This document shows, in pieces, positions 44,994-53,995 of a DNA stretch of 53,995 bases. Source of the DNA: Mnemiopsis leidyi (taxonomy: Eukaryota; Ctenophora; Tentaculata; Lobata; Bolinopsidae); NCBI GenBank assembly GCA_000226015.1, contig JH152676.1, forward strand, positions 49,262 through 103,256, in the 5' to 3' direction. The notes below the pieces were generated by a model. It saw nothing but the letters and a program-made list of their open reading frames with translations, was not told the origin of the DNA and made no database searches. The position numbers and the translations under genes are program-made. Numbering within the stretch: the first letter of the stretch is position 1; the number at the start of each line of letters is the position of its first letter.

Positions 44994-47152
44994 AATATAG
45001 GTTGAATCCTGTTGAATTTTACATGTTTCATATTTTTGTTTCGCATCAAGATTGCAGACATTGGCGTATCGTTTGGTAATAGTATGGTTGAGGTAGTACA
45101 TTAACAGCTGATCAAATCTCCCTTAACAAAGCTGATCAAATCAGCTGATCAAATTTCCATTAGCAGCTGATCAAATCTCCCCCTTTTGAGTTCGGCTCCA
45201 CTGACCATTCTGATCGCTTAGAATTTTATTATAGGAGTTTATTTATAATTCTGATGCCACTTGAAGCCTACCTAATTTAGGTGCCTTTTTTAGTTTTGAA
45301 TTAGCGAAACTTGGATCATAGCACATGATAAGTCGCTAGCTAATCAAAATATACCCAGTGGGAACCAGGATTGATAGCATAGTCTGTTTTTTCACTCACA
45401 TAAGGAATATTTTTGGGTTGAGAACCTAGATTGACATCGGTCACCGGTCGTAATACTAGTATGTGCTCTTCGGATTTACAGATCTCACGACTTAACTTAT
45501 AACTCAGTCTTTCACAATTCAGACTTTATTGCAATCTAAACAGACAGTCTTTTAAAATGTGCAGTAAAAGCATCAATGGGTTGGTGTGTTCGTCCACTTT
45601 GTTGGATTTAAAGGGTCATTTGTATTTGCGTTTGAAATAAATGGGAACCTCCCTGCTCAAGCTCCACGTTCATTCTTAAGGAGACCCTTATGTAAGTACA
45701 CGCTTCGATGATTCCAGAATGTCAATACTTGCATACTGTTGCATCAAAAGAGGTTGGTGAGAGATGAATTAAAGCTAAAAGAAGCTGATGTGGAGATTCA
45801 TAAACGGACTTTTGGTATTCGTATAACCAACCTTACAAGGATTAGGGGAGTTACAGCCTAAATCCCTAACGGTGAACGTGCTGTCAGGACTAGATCTAAG
45901 TTTGCGATCAGGGTTAGGTTTGGTTACTTATGTCCGGTCTAATGCACTGCAACAGGGTGATCAACTGTATCTTGACCACCTCGGATCTCCAATGTAGTTC
46001 GATCCATTCTTCACTCTAGCAGGGAGTTCGTGTTTGGTCACGTGTATGCAGGACCTGCTGGATTGTCGGGAACTTGTTGAAGCAAGGATGTGAGCTGTCT
46101 AATGGGGAATAAAACTCACGTATCTTGTTAAGCGATGCAGGAAGACAGTTCCATAGACGTGGCTCACTAACAGCATAAGAGTAATCATACTGACTTTGAT
46201 GGTTTGTAGTGGCACCACCACGCAGTTAAGTGAAGGAACAACTGGTGCAAAGTCTCAAGACAAACTGTATCCCTAAGTCGTTGCTGACAGCTTCATTCCC
46301 GCATATGAACGAAGATGTATCGTTTTCTTCTGCGCTGAAGAGACAAAATTGATAGCTTTATCCCAGTAGTGAAGGTGTTGGACTCCTGACATTCGGGCAG
46401 TAGAAGTCTTCTGAACTCTTTCTAACTTTCCGAGGATTCCATAGTGGACGACAGTACTCCAGGGGACTGCGTACCATAGATTTGTTTAGTATTTAGTATG
46501 AGGGTTAGTAGCCTGGTCTTTCACTGGTGTTTCTGGAGGTTCAAACGAATATTTTAAACAAAAAAAAAGGTAGAAAAACTTTATCTATATGACCCTCCTG
46601 ATTCAACATACCGTAGCTATAGCCGACACCGGCCGTTACGTCAATGGATCCAAGATTCCGCTTTCAAACAGCTGGTTGCCCTGCACAATCTCTCAGTTAT
46701 TACTGAACTTCAGTGAATTTTATAACAGACGAATTCAGACTACTCTAGTTGATAACATGTGGGAGTTTTCCAGAATTCGGCAGAGTTTTCCACAACTAAC
46801 GTGCTATCGCGATTTTGCCTTTCTCGTATAAACCATGAACTTTTAGCAGTCAAACGCGCACGACAGTTTCTAATTTCTATTATTGTACACAAATAAATTA
46901 GGAATAAATTGCAGACCAAACTGCTTGAAAATGTGAATTAGTATTATTACAATTATAAAATAGACTTTTTTCCGTATAAGCTTACTTCCAGCCTGATATG
47001 CTATATTATCACTGATTATCACTGATTACTACTGTTACAAAATGAAACACTTCACCAAATCGTTTCAGATGCCGTGGAACGTATCCCACGAAATGAAGGA
47101 AGGATTCAAGAACCGTTACAAGAATCTCAAGCTCCCAGAAAACATTGAGTAA
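43355..47152 (+). CDS. Small single-pass membrane protein, 117 aa, four exons, possibly mitochondrial
   Basis: Exons 43355-43465, 43908-43996, 44224-44293 and 47069-47152 join in phase (354 nt including TAA). The protein starts MGGHGLPMPKGPMNSDPLQW. A membrane segment follows (LWLIVGPTLGCFVYAGAMI), then a Lys, a PLPWVDPMRYENN stretch and a charged C-terminus (HEMKEGFKNRYKNLKLPENI). AATAAA at 47183-47188 lies 31 nt after the stop and fits the poly(A) signal. A short protein with one membrane span and charged ends resembles accessory subunits of respiratory complexes, such as NDUFA3-type subunits, but I cannot match it to one. The acceptor-like TTTATAG at 43328-43334 suggests a 5' UTR exon. The third intron is 2.8 kb and holds repeats and a LINE remnant. 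Confidence 0.7.
44340..44620. repeat. Imperfect direct repeat in intron 3
   Basis: The block CCAACATTCGTCTCTCCGCG at about 44380 recurs as CGAACATTCGTCTCTCCGCG at about 44580, with similar flanks (CACCTCTC, GACATGTGTC / GACAAGTGTC). A weaker third copy (AAATTTGTCTCTCCGCTACG) is at about 44508. It may be a fragmentary dispersed repeat. The plus-strand ORFs across it lack any family likeness. Confidence 0.5.
44958..44993. repeat. (CTA)n trinucleotide repeat
   Basis: About eleven consecutive ACT/CTA units within intron 3 of the 117-aa protein gene. Confidence 0.9.
45105..45185. repeat. CAGCTGATCAAAT short tandem repeats
   Basis: Four imperfect copies of AGCTGATCAAATCTCC lie in intron 3. Nucleotides 45190-46030 show no other recognisable structure apart from the tail of the LINE fragment. 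Confidence 0.6.
46035..46470 (-). mobile_element. Non-LTR retrotransposon (LINE) remnant, RT C-terminal region
   Basis: On the minus strand broken frames read LEYCRPLWNP, KLERVQKTSTARM and, near the 3' side, VSEPRLWNCLPASLNKI followed by FNKF. These are the characteristic post-catalytic motifs of jockey/CR1/RTE-type reverse transcriptases (LEY...W.P, ...LE..QR..., ...R.WN.LP..). Several frameshifts and stops show that it is dead. It lies inside intron 3 of the 117-aa protein gene. Confidence 0.7.
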
Positions 47153-47182
47153 AGACTAGTTCCCCATCGATTCCAATCTGTG

Positions 47183-47188
47183 AATAAA
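47183..47188 (+). terminator. Poly(A) signal of the 117-aa protein gene
   Basis: AATAAA 31 nt after the TAA stop at 47150-47152. Confidence 0.6.
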
Positions 47189-47715
47189 CATAAGACATTT
47201 CTATTTCGTGGACTTAGCAGAATCGTGATTTTGGACGCTTAATTTATTGTGAACATTTAGACTTCACGACCAGTGTTATATCATTTTGGAGTAAAACATT
47301 TGAATGGTTTAGAAAATCAAGTCTTAGGGACTAATAGCGGAGATATTCGTTGCATACAGCATAGTTTGGATGAAATCGAAGCGAATTTTGAAATGATCTG
47401 CCTAAAGTAAAAGTTTGATTGAAAAACTCAATCGATCTCTGTCATTTGTTCGGATAAGAATTTCAATTATTGTGGTCTGTAAAAAGATGCCCATTAAAGC
47501 ATCCTCATGTTCAATTCTAGCAAAAGTACCACACTGACAATTAAATGATGTGTTGTAAGACAATACCAATTTGCAAGCCCTCTAAAACTGGAGAGCCTAT
47601 CACCTATTTATATGGTGCCTTCAGGGTACAGTGTTCAGTGCATCGCTATACTGAATAACACTGAGCAGATCGATCTCGGATCTACAGTTTAAAAAGTTGA
47701 TTGGCTCCCGTCCGG

Positions 47716-47905
47716 CCTTTACCGAGTGCTGCGTGGCTCACTTGACGAGATTATATCCGTCTACCGTTCTAACGTTCAGCTTTAGCTGCGAGAGTCGGGT
47801 ATCCCTAAGGTCCCTTGCCTGGGTATATCAGTCGACAACGATCGGAGGGAAATGCAGAGACAGCCACGTAGCGCCCGGCAAAGGTCCCCAGGCAATCAGA
47901 CCTAT
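47716..47905. repeat. GC-rich inverted-repeat element, copy 2
   Basis: Arms CCTTTACCGAGTGCTGCGTG at the left and its near reverse complement (CACGTAGCGCCCGGCAAAGG, 47865-47884) at the right. The right side also shares GTCCCCAGGCAA and the TTTCCC-CCGATCG block with the element at 39171. Non-coding. Confidence 0.65.
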
Positions 47906-48845
47906 ACCTTACTAGCGGCTCTCAAGCAAAATACCTCTGCTACGCGCGCGGTCGGTATCTTCTTTTACACTAACTGACCACAATGAAAAAACTGCACAAA
48001 TAAATTAATGGCGTTCTCCAAAAAGTCGCTCTATTGTTCCATGTGCAACTGTGCAATTTAGCAGGATCTACTGAACAAAGCACAATAGCAGGCCACTGCT
48101 CTTGTTAACGCTCATATTGTTCATGTTCACCTCAAAGCTGTTAGAATTCATTGCACAGCCAGACATTCGCTAGGATCAATAGTTCAATAGCAATAAAACA
48201 ACTTCTTCTAAGCTTATGTCATAAAAATGTCAAATTTTATCTAATATAATATTCTAATCTAATTGCACATATCATAATACTCAATAACACATAACAATTC
48301 ATAACACATCAAGCAACTTAGACATTCCCGTTAAATAATGATCACATACACATAACACAACTAAAATAAATATGGTGGATAACATTTGTCAAATATAATA
48401 TAAAATTGTCGTCATGATAAATTTTGTTTGAAAATAAAAAAACTTAGGCAGGCAATTCATTCTTCACCTTCACCTCTGCCGGTTTATCATCCAGAAATCA
48501 CAAACGTGGCTGTCACTTAGAGTAATAGATTTTAACAGAAGATATTGCAATAGAAATCCGGACATGTCTACAAATAGAATATGTATGAGACTTGCCTTTT
48601 CCAAAACATTACGTAAAATAAACAGTTTAATGCAGAACAAAATACCCAGTAAACATAATGCACAGAAAGACAAACTTTTTTACGAAGGTTATATTCGACT
48701 TTTTTACCAAAGTTGGAAAGACACAACCGATTCTCGAGTGAAGATTAAGGTATCATACAGCATATCATATATGTTGTTACTTGTAGAGTTCTAGAAAGAT
48801 AAATGTAAAATTATAATACATATTTTGAAAAATTTTATAGCAGAT
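47906..48845. other. Intergenic between the 117-aa gene and CIBAR1-like
   Basis: AT-rich. A plus-strand frame at 48564-48794 (MSTNRICMRLAFSKTLRKIN) and an opposing frame at 48470-48673 overlap each other, and I cannot support either as a gene. Confidence 0.4.
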
Positions 48846-51387
48846 TTATTTAGTCATGTTTAAATGTTCCTGACTTTGAGGGCAGCTAGAGTCCATGTTT
48901 TGGGGAACTGACTGTGAGAGTGAAATTGGTGTTGTCTCGTTTAGAACTGTTTCTAAATACTCTTCTTCTTGGATATCCAGCATGTCCTGAACAAAGGTGT
49001 GAAGTGTACATTTAGTGTGTAGTGTACATTTAGTGTGTAGTGTACATTTAGTGTGTAGTGTACATTTAGTGTGTAGTGTGCATTTAGTGTGTACTGTACA
49101 TTTAGTGTGTAGTGTACATTCAATGTGCAGTGTGTATTTAGTGTGTAAGCAGTGAACTCTAAACGCTCTGAATGCATATTAAAGACCAAGGTAGTGCCTA
49201 AAATATATGTTCGTCCCTATAACCCCATTGTTATCAAAATGTAACTGTACATTCAATTATATTTTAAGTTCCAGCAAGTAAGTAACGTATAGTGTAATCT
49301 GTATAATGTATACTGTGTTCTGATTAAACAGTCACTCAAGAACACATGGCTCAACGGGGTTGGATTTCTGTAATCTAATGAGGCTCCATAACTTGATTAA
49401 TTAATTCCATATTCGAGTGCAGGGAATCTGATCACGGCTTGTGTACTTGTACATACAGACTAACACACACTGTAATTACAGACTTACACACATTTGTACT
49501 TACACACGCAATGTCGCAATATCTGCACAGACTAGTGGGAACTCAATACAAGGCATGGTGGAACTAATTGAAAACATTGTTTTTAGGCACATTGTTTAAA
49601 GGTTGGTTTACTGACAATATTAGATCCCTTTATTTTCTGATGTCTTCTTAAAATTTATAAGATCAAGAAGCTGCAATGTTAAGGTGGAACAAAAAGAGTA
49701 AATGCATACAAACTTGGAAAATCACACAAAAACAACCAGGAACAAACCTGAAAAGCACGTGTATAAAACTCGAGAGATCGCGAATGGTATAACATCTGAA
49801 TCTGAGCGTATGTGGACAGTATGGCCTTGTAGTCGTTTAACTTCTGAGTGTGAAACTGCTGCATCAGCGCCAAAATTTCGGCATTTTTTGCTGCCAGCTG
49901 CAGAAATTGTACATTAGATTCTTCATTTTATGTTTCATTCGTTCGTACGTAACTGTTTCTGTTATTTTGTGAGATTCTGTTTGTAAATAACTTTGTTTGA
50001 TTGATTGCAAACTCTGTTTGTACGTACCTCTGTCTGTTTGTTTGCGAGATCTGCAGCGACCTGCTCTGCTTTCTTACTTCCCTCCTTGCATTTTGTTTTC
50101 TCTAGAGTCCTCACTGCTTTTACCTCCTTATCTCTGGCAGCACACAAAGTCTTTAGGGTTCCTTGCACCTCAGTGCAAATAGCTTTCCATCTGTCGCAGG
50201 CAGGTTTTAATTTTTCCTGTTGAAATTTTTAAATAGTTAGTTTAAAATGTTAGTTTAAATTGTCAGTTACTGTAGCTATCTAACAAATACACTCTAAATG
50301 TCATATAATAATGACATTTAGAGTGTATCTAGAACAATGAAAATGTTGGGCTCAGAATAATTCTATGAGAATTGAAAATATAAGCACAGTAATTATATCT
50401 AAATTACTAGCTGTATTATGAAAATCGGGCATCTGATAATTTGTGTAATTGCTCACGGAAAATGAAATATTTTCCTGCACACTGTACACACGTTTAATTA
50501 GAAATATCAAGCTGGTAAGAGCGTGTTCCTTGAGGTTGGAGTTTCCCGTGCACACTCATCTGTGTGACTTCCACTACAGCTGATTGCAAGCCGAGTTAGT
50601 ATAACGTTTAGCATTAACTCATTAGTTTAATAGATACAGGACAGAAAGCGAAATGATTCCCGAAGATTTTCGTTCATTGTACACAGGAAGTATGTGAGCA
50701 GTGATAACAATTCTATAGGATAGGTACGGGTGTGGTCGTCAAGATAGAAATGAAACTAATATAACATTATACTGATTAGCCGTACCTAACTTATCATTGG
50801 TCAGTTACTGTCACATGATAGGAAACATACGCAAAAATACCTTTCTCAATGGTGTCAAAAAATGTGAATTAGTATCAAGATTAAACTCACAGTAATATTC
50901 TCTATAGTTTGCTGCTTCTTGTCCTCAACAGCCTTCAAACATTCGCAGTAATCCACAAGTTCACCCCTGATCGCTCGGTTCTCTTTTACTGAGTACTCAG
51001 ACAAACAAATGTTGAAACTGTCTGCTTTGTCGCGTGCTGCAGCTGCTGAAGTTGCTGAAAAACGCACTGTTTAAGCGGGAATTGCTCACACAGAGGATAC
51101 ATGATGACTCAATAGAAGTGCCACTGTGCCCAAGCTCACACATGAAACGATTAATGCAATTTTAATCAAATTTCAGACTTGAGAAGATATTGCCATCTTC
51201 ACTAAGCACCTTAATATGGTGTAAAGCTTAGTGTAAAGTTTAGAAAACGGACAGAAAGAGAGATGTTACCTGTAGCAGTTAAAGATTCACTGATTTTCTG
51301 GAACATCAGATCTGTTGAAGTTATCATGAGAGAATACTGCTTTAGAGGACTCTCATCTTTTACTGAACCACTTTGCTTTTTACTCAT
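48846..51387 (-). CDS. CIBAR1: CIBAR1/FAM92-like BAR-domain protein, five exons
   Basis: BAR-domain protein of the FAM92 family, which acts with CBY1 at the ciliary base and on mitochondrial membranes. Exons on the minus strand: 51387-51270, 51054-50891, 50216-50028, 49897-49748, 48986-48846; phases agree (762 nt, 253 aa). The N-terminus is MSKKQSGSVKDESPLKQYSL. The helical BAR core runs from about residue 40 to 205, with family-typical segments RDKADSFNICLSEY, IRGELVDYCECLKAVEDKKQ, TLCAARDKEVKAVRTLEKTK and LNDYKAILSTYAQIQMLYHS, then SLEFYTRAFQ. The tail is acidic (DIQEEEYLETV), like the DEEEDLE tail of FAM92A, and ends at TAA 48848-48846. It is slightly shorter than vertebrate CIBAR1 (about 289 aa). 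Introns contain a minisatellite and a perfect short hairpin. Confidence 0.9.
49004..49147. repeat. 18-bp minisatellite in the last CIBAR1-like intron
   Basis: About eight copies of GTGTACATTTAGTGTGTA with a few substitutions toward the right end. It lies directly beside the last exon's acceptor. The antisense ORF through it is a repeat artefact. Confidence 0.9.
50287..50328. repeat. Perfect 18-bp inverted repeat with 6-nt loop
   Basis: ATACACTCTAAATGTCAT, then ATAATA, then its exact reverse complement. It lies in the intron between CIBAR1-like exons 2 and 3. It may be a minimal MITE or a structured RNA hairpin in the pre-mRNA. Confidence 0.8.
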
Positions 51388-51736
51388 GGTGGAAACAATG
51401 AATCTACCTTCAAAATATTGGGTTTTTCACATATGATGTTATCACCGAAGGGGGGGGGGGGCGGGTTTCCAAATGATGACCATTGATGACAAGGGGAAGG
51501 GGTTTTGCTAATATCATCAAAAATCGACAATTATTTGGAGATTTTTAAGGGTTTTCAAAAGAATTTTCATGGATTTTTCTTGATTCTAATGAAAATTTTT
51601 TCCACCCAGCCTGGCCGCAAAGCCAGGGAGATTTGGGTGAGGGTAGTGTATAGGGGGTTGGAGGATGGTAGTTCGTGTCGGGTGAAGCCGCTCCTTTATA
51701 AAAACAGCGATTGCGCGGTGCAGGATTAGATTGTTT
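51388..51736. other. CIBAR1-like 5' flank
   Basis: Holds the upstream region of the CIBAR1-like gene on the minus strand, a 12-G run at about 51452, and a GC-richer stretch (51610-51725) just outside the foldback element. No ORF is supported. Confidence 0.4.
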
Positions 51737-53413
51737 TTAAGGGGGAATTGCCAAAAATTGTCCAGTGAATTTGACTGTGCATTAACTTAATGTACTCCGA
51801 TTGGCATCGAATGCACGCTCAAATAGTGGTTTTTGACTATTCCCATTTTGGCAAAAAAGGATATTGTGATTATTTTGAAAAACCACACTTTTTCACAGAA
51901 ATTACTAGAATTTTTGTATTTTCCACAATTTGCACTAAACTAACACGAAAATCTTAGGAAAACTGGCTGACGCCTTTGTCTATTTGCTGTAAAATTTTCA
52001 TGAAAATGCATTGTAAATTGATTGAGCTGTACTGTCACAAAGGTGATAACTTCAGAAATCTAAACTTTGAGATCAAACAACTTTGTAAATTTACTGACGC
52101 TGCTGTGGACATCAAGTGAACTTGAAACTTTGCACGCTGTTAGACAATGGTCTTAGAAAGTTTTTGGTGCTATGAAAAGTTCGTTTCCAAGGAAAGGGAA
52201 AATATTATGGACACTTGAAATAAAAGAAGCAATTTTTCTGCCAAATTTCGACTTGAAGACAAAAATTGTTAGAGACACCCTTGAGTTGTCTAAATGCCAG
52301 ATATAAGGTAAATTTTCCCAAACATACTTTATCTGACCCGGGTGTATTGGATATGGGCTGTAAATCGAACACTTTTGTAAGTTTACCACAACAACACTTT
52401 AAGGGATTTATGTATATTTTTCTTTACTTTGCTTTTTCTGAAAATTTTGAACAATTTTCATGGTCATATTTGAATTCTATGCTTAAAAATAGTCTGAGAA
52501 AGTGTGTCATAACAATCTTTGTGACTAATGAGTTTTTCTTAAAAATTCTCAATTTGAACACAAGGGGAGACGCTTGCTAAAACATTTTCTTTTGAGTGAG
52601 AAAATTTTAATCTTTGTATTGTTTTGAAAGGGACCTCCTCAGCTAATTTCGGCCAAAAGATACGTTTGCCGAGGTCAAAAATAGTCTAAAACGGAAGATG
52701 TATGCGCTAGAGAACAATAGTTGTCCAAGAGTGACAAAATATGGTATGTTTGAAATATATCTGATATCCGATTTTAAGCCCAAAACCAATACACCCGGGT
52801 CAGATGAAGCATGTTTATGAAAAGTGACCTTATATCTGGCATTTAGACAACTCTAGGGTGGCTCAAACAATTTTTTGTCTTCAAGTTGAAATTTAGCAGA
52901 AAAATCGCCATTTTCTTTTCAACTGGCCGAGTTTTGTTGATCTTTCCGCGGAAACTGACCTTCCATAGCACCAAAAACTTTCTGAAACCAATTTTTAGCA
53001 CCTTGAGAAGTCTCGATTTCCCAGGGTTTTCTCGGTGGCCATTGGAAATTTCCAAACAAATTTGACTTGAAGAGTTACATTTTTGAGGTAAGCAACTTTG
53101 AACAATTACCGTGCAATGAATAATCCACGTATCATTATGAAAATTTTGCACCCATTTCAATATGGTTTGATCAAAATTCTGTGAAATTTTCATCTCTTCA
53201 CAATGTAAATTGACTGAGTTATGAAGATTTTACTATTAATCCGAGAAAGGTACGCTTTCTTGAAAAAATCAGATTCTGCCTCGTTGCAAAAATGGGAATG
53301 CTCAAAATCCACTATTTTAGCGTGAATTCAATGCCCATAGGTGTACTTTAAGACCCTGTACAGTCAGATTCACTGGACGCCACAAACCCCTGTTTTTGGC
53401 AATTCCCCCTTAA
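51737..53413. mobile_element. 1.67-kb foldback element with TTAA target duplication
   Basis: GGGGGAATTGCCAAAAA at 51741-51757 is an exact inverted copy of 53393-53409, and TTAA flanks both ends (51737-51740, 53410-53413). The inverted arms are long, roughly 600-800 bp each with moderate identity. Matching inner blocks include GTCCAGTGAAT-TGACTGT near the ends and ATGCCAGATATAAGGT and CTGACCCGGGTGTATTGG near the centre; the central spacer is about 52400-52730. TTAA duplication is typical of piggyBac-type insertion. No transposase frame is visible, so it is non-autonomous. The long frames inside are not family-like. Confidence 0.75.
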
Positions 53414-53815
53414 TTTAATGTTCATTGCGCCGCACATTACTGTAGACTGATCAACTTTAATTAGTGAGATAGTGAGTGTGGGATGTGATTTATGATTGGT
53501 CTTGCGAATTGCGACATGGGAATCAAAGTATTTGTCTGTATGATGGAACTGACAACAAAAATAAAAAACATAGTCGGCTAAAATATTTTATCAAACACAA
53601 AAAGTCACTGAAAATCACGATAACTGATCGATTCAGGGGGAGAAAAATGTGCATTGTGATATCACTATCAGTGATAAAGCTGTTTGTTCACTTTAATCAC
53701 TCTTCGTTAATAATGAAATCCGAATCATAAAACTTAGTAATAGGAGTGACTTTTGCGAATTTTGCCATTGTAGTAGATGAAGTTATCAGTTGTAACCAAA
53801 TGCAACATGAGGTTT
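53414..53815. other. Flank of the foldback element
   Basis: AT-rich, with no recognisable gene or repeat. A plus-strand frame at 53476-53730 has no supporting features. Confidence 0.4.
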
Positions 53816-53817
53816 TT

Positions 53818-53905
53818 AATGAATGAATGTCAGATGGATTACTGGCGGCACAGTGCTTGCTTTACATCATTTAAAGTTCAATTCAGACATTTGGCAAAAA
53901 TTAAT
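53818..53905 (+). repeat. Dispersed repeat, second copy
   Basis: Matches the reverse complement of 39474-39595 with small gaps (GAATGAATGTCAG; AGATGGATTACTGGC; ACATCATTTAAAGTTCAA; CAGACATTTGGCAAAA). It may continue beyond the window. Confidence 0.65.
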
Positions 53906-53995
53906 ACCTACAACATATTGCGACACAGATCAAATCGTCGAGAAAACAAAGCAATAGCAAATCAAACTAACAACCAAGCGCAAGGGTTTAGGTAC

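Noticed and set aside
48953..49189. Minus-strand ORF with TLNVHY repeats
   Set aside because: It is the translation of the 18-bp minisatellite, partly intronic sequence of the CIBAR1-like gene.
52843..53193. 116-aa minus-strand ORF inside the foldback element
   Set aside because: Its counterpart in the opposite arm is disrupted and no transposase-like motif is present, so it is likely a chance frame in the inverted repeat.
1..53995. tRNA, rRNA, CRISPR arrays, bacterial operons or prophage
   Set aside because: I found no cloverleaf with a B-box, no rRNA core sequence, no regularly spaced direct repeats with unique spacers, and no prokaryotic gene arrangement.

Overview
This is nuclear DNA from an animal. 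It is AT-rich, its genes are split by GT-AG introns of about 100 bp to several kb, and selenocysteine UGA codons are paired with downstream form-2 SECIS elements. The gene set (ARID2, SRP72, CIBAR1/FAM92, a rhodopsin-like GPCR) is metazoan. The density of MITE-like foldbacks and the divergent GPCR suggest an invertebrate, perhaps cnidarian-grade, but the sequence does not settle the species. Bacterial features (operons, CRISPR, Shine-Dalgarno sites) are absent.

Region 1 (1-11.3 kb) is all on the minus strand. In transcription order it holds an intronless SRP72 (signal recognition particle), three intronless selenoprotein genes of the SELENOW/MIEN1 (Rdx) family in tandem, and a 13-exon ARID2-like subunit of PBAF chromatin remodellers. 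In all three selenoproteins the CxxU redox motif is interrupted by an in-frame TGA. Each is followed by a SECIS-like hairpin, and the last copy by two. Two of the three end in a CaaX prenylation box. A plain ORF caller breaks all three genes.

Region 2 (11.3-18.2 kb) is largely gene-free. It contains one foldback element and one weak two-exon minus-strand candidate gene.

Region 3 (18.3-38.3 kb, plus strand) is a single gene that I assembled from 19 phase-compatible exons (695 codons). It encodes a long coiled-coil protein with one C-terminal membrane segment and a short tail, the layout of a tail-anchored or KASH/IRAG-type protein. A complete intronless class A-like GPCR lies on the same strand inside one of its introns. 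Other introns carry tandem repeats and a pogo-type MITE.

Region 4 (38.3-54 kb) is repeat-rich. It has a CT microsatellite with an assembly gap, a dispersed GC-rich inverted-repeat family, a broken pair of ORFs, a LINE reverse-transcriptase remnant and a 1.67-kb foldback element flanked by TTAA. It also contains a four-exon gene for a 117-aa single-pass membrane protein (plus strand) and a five-exon CIBAR1/FAM92-like BAR-domain gene (minus strand).

Exon structures were read by hand from splice consensus, reading phase and remembered protein families. No alignment, expression data or structure prediction was run.
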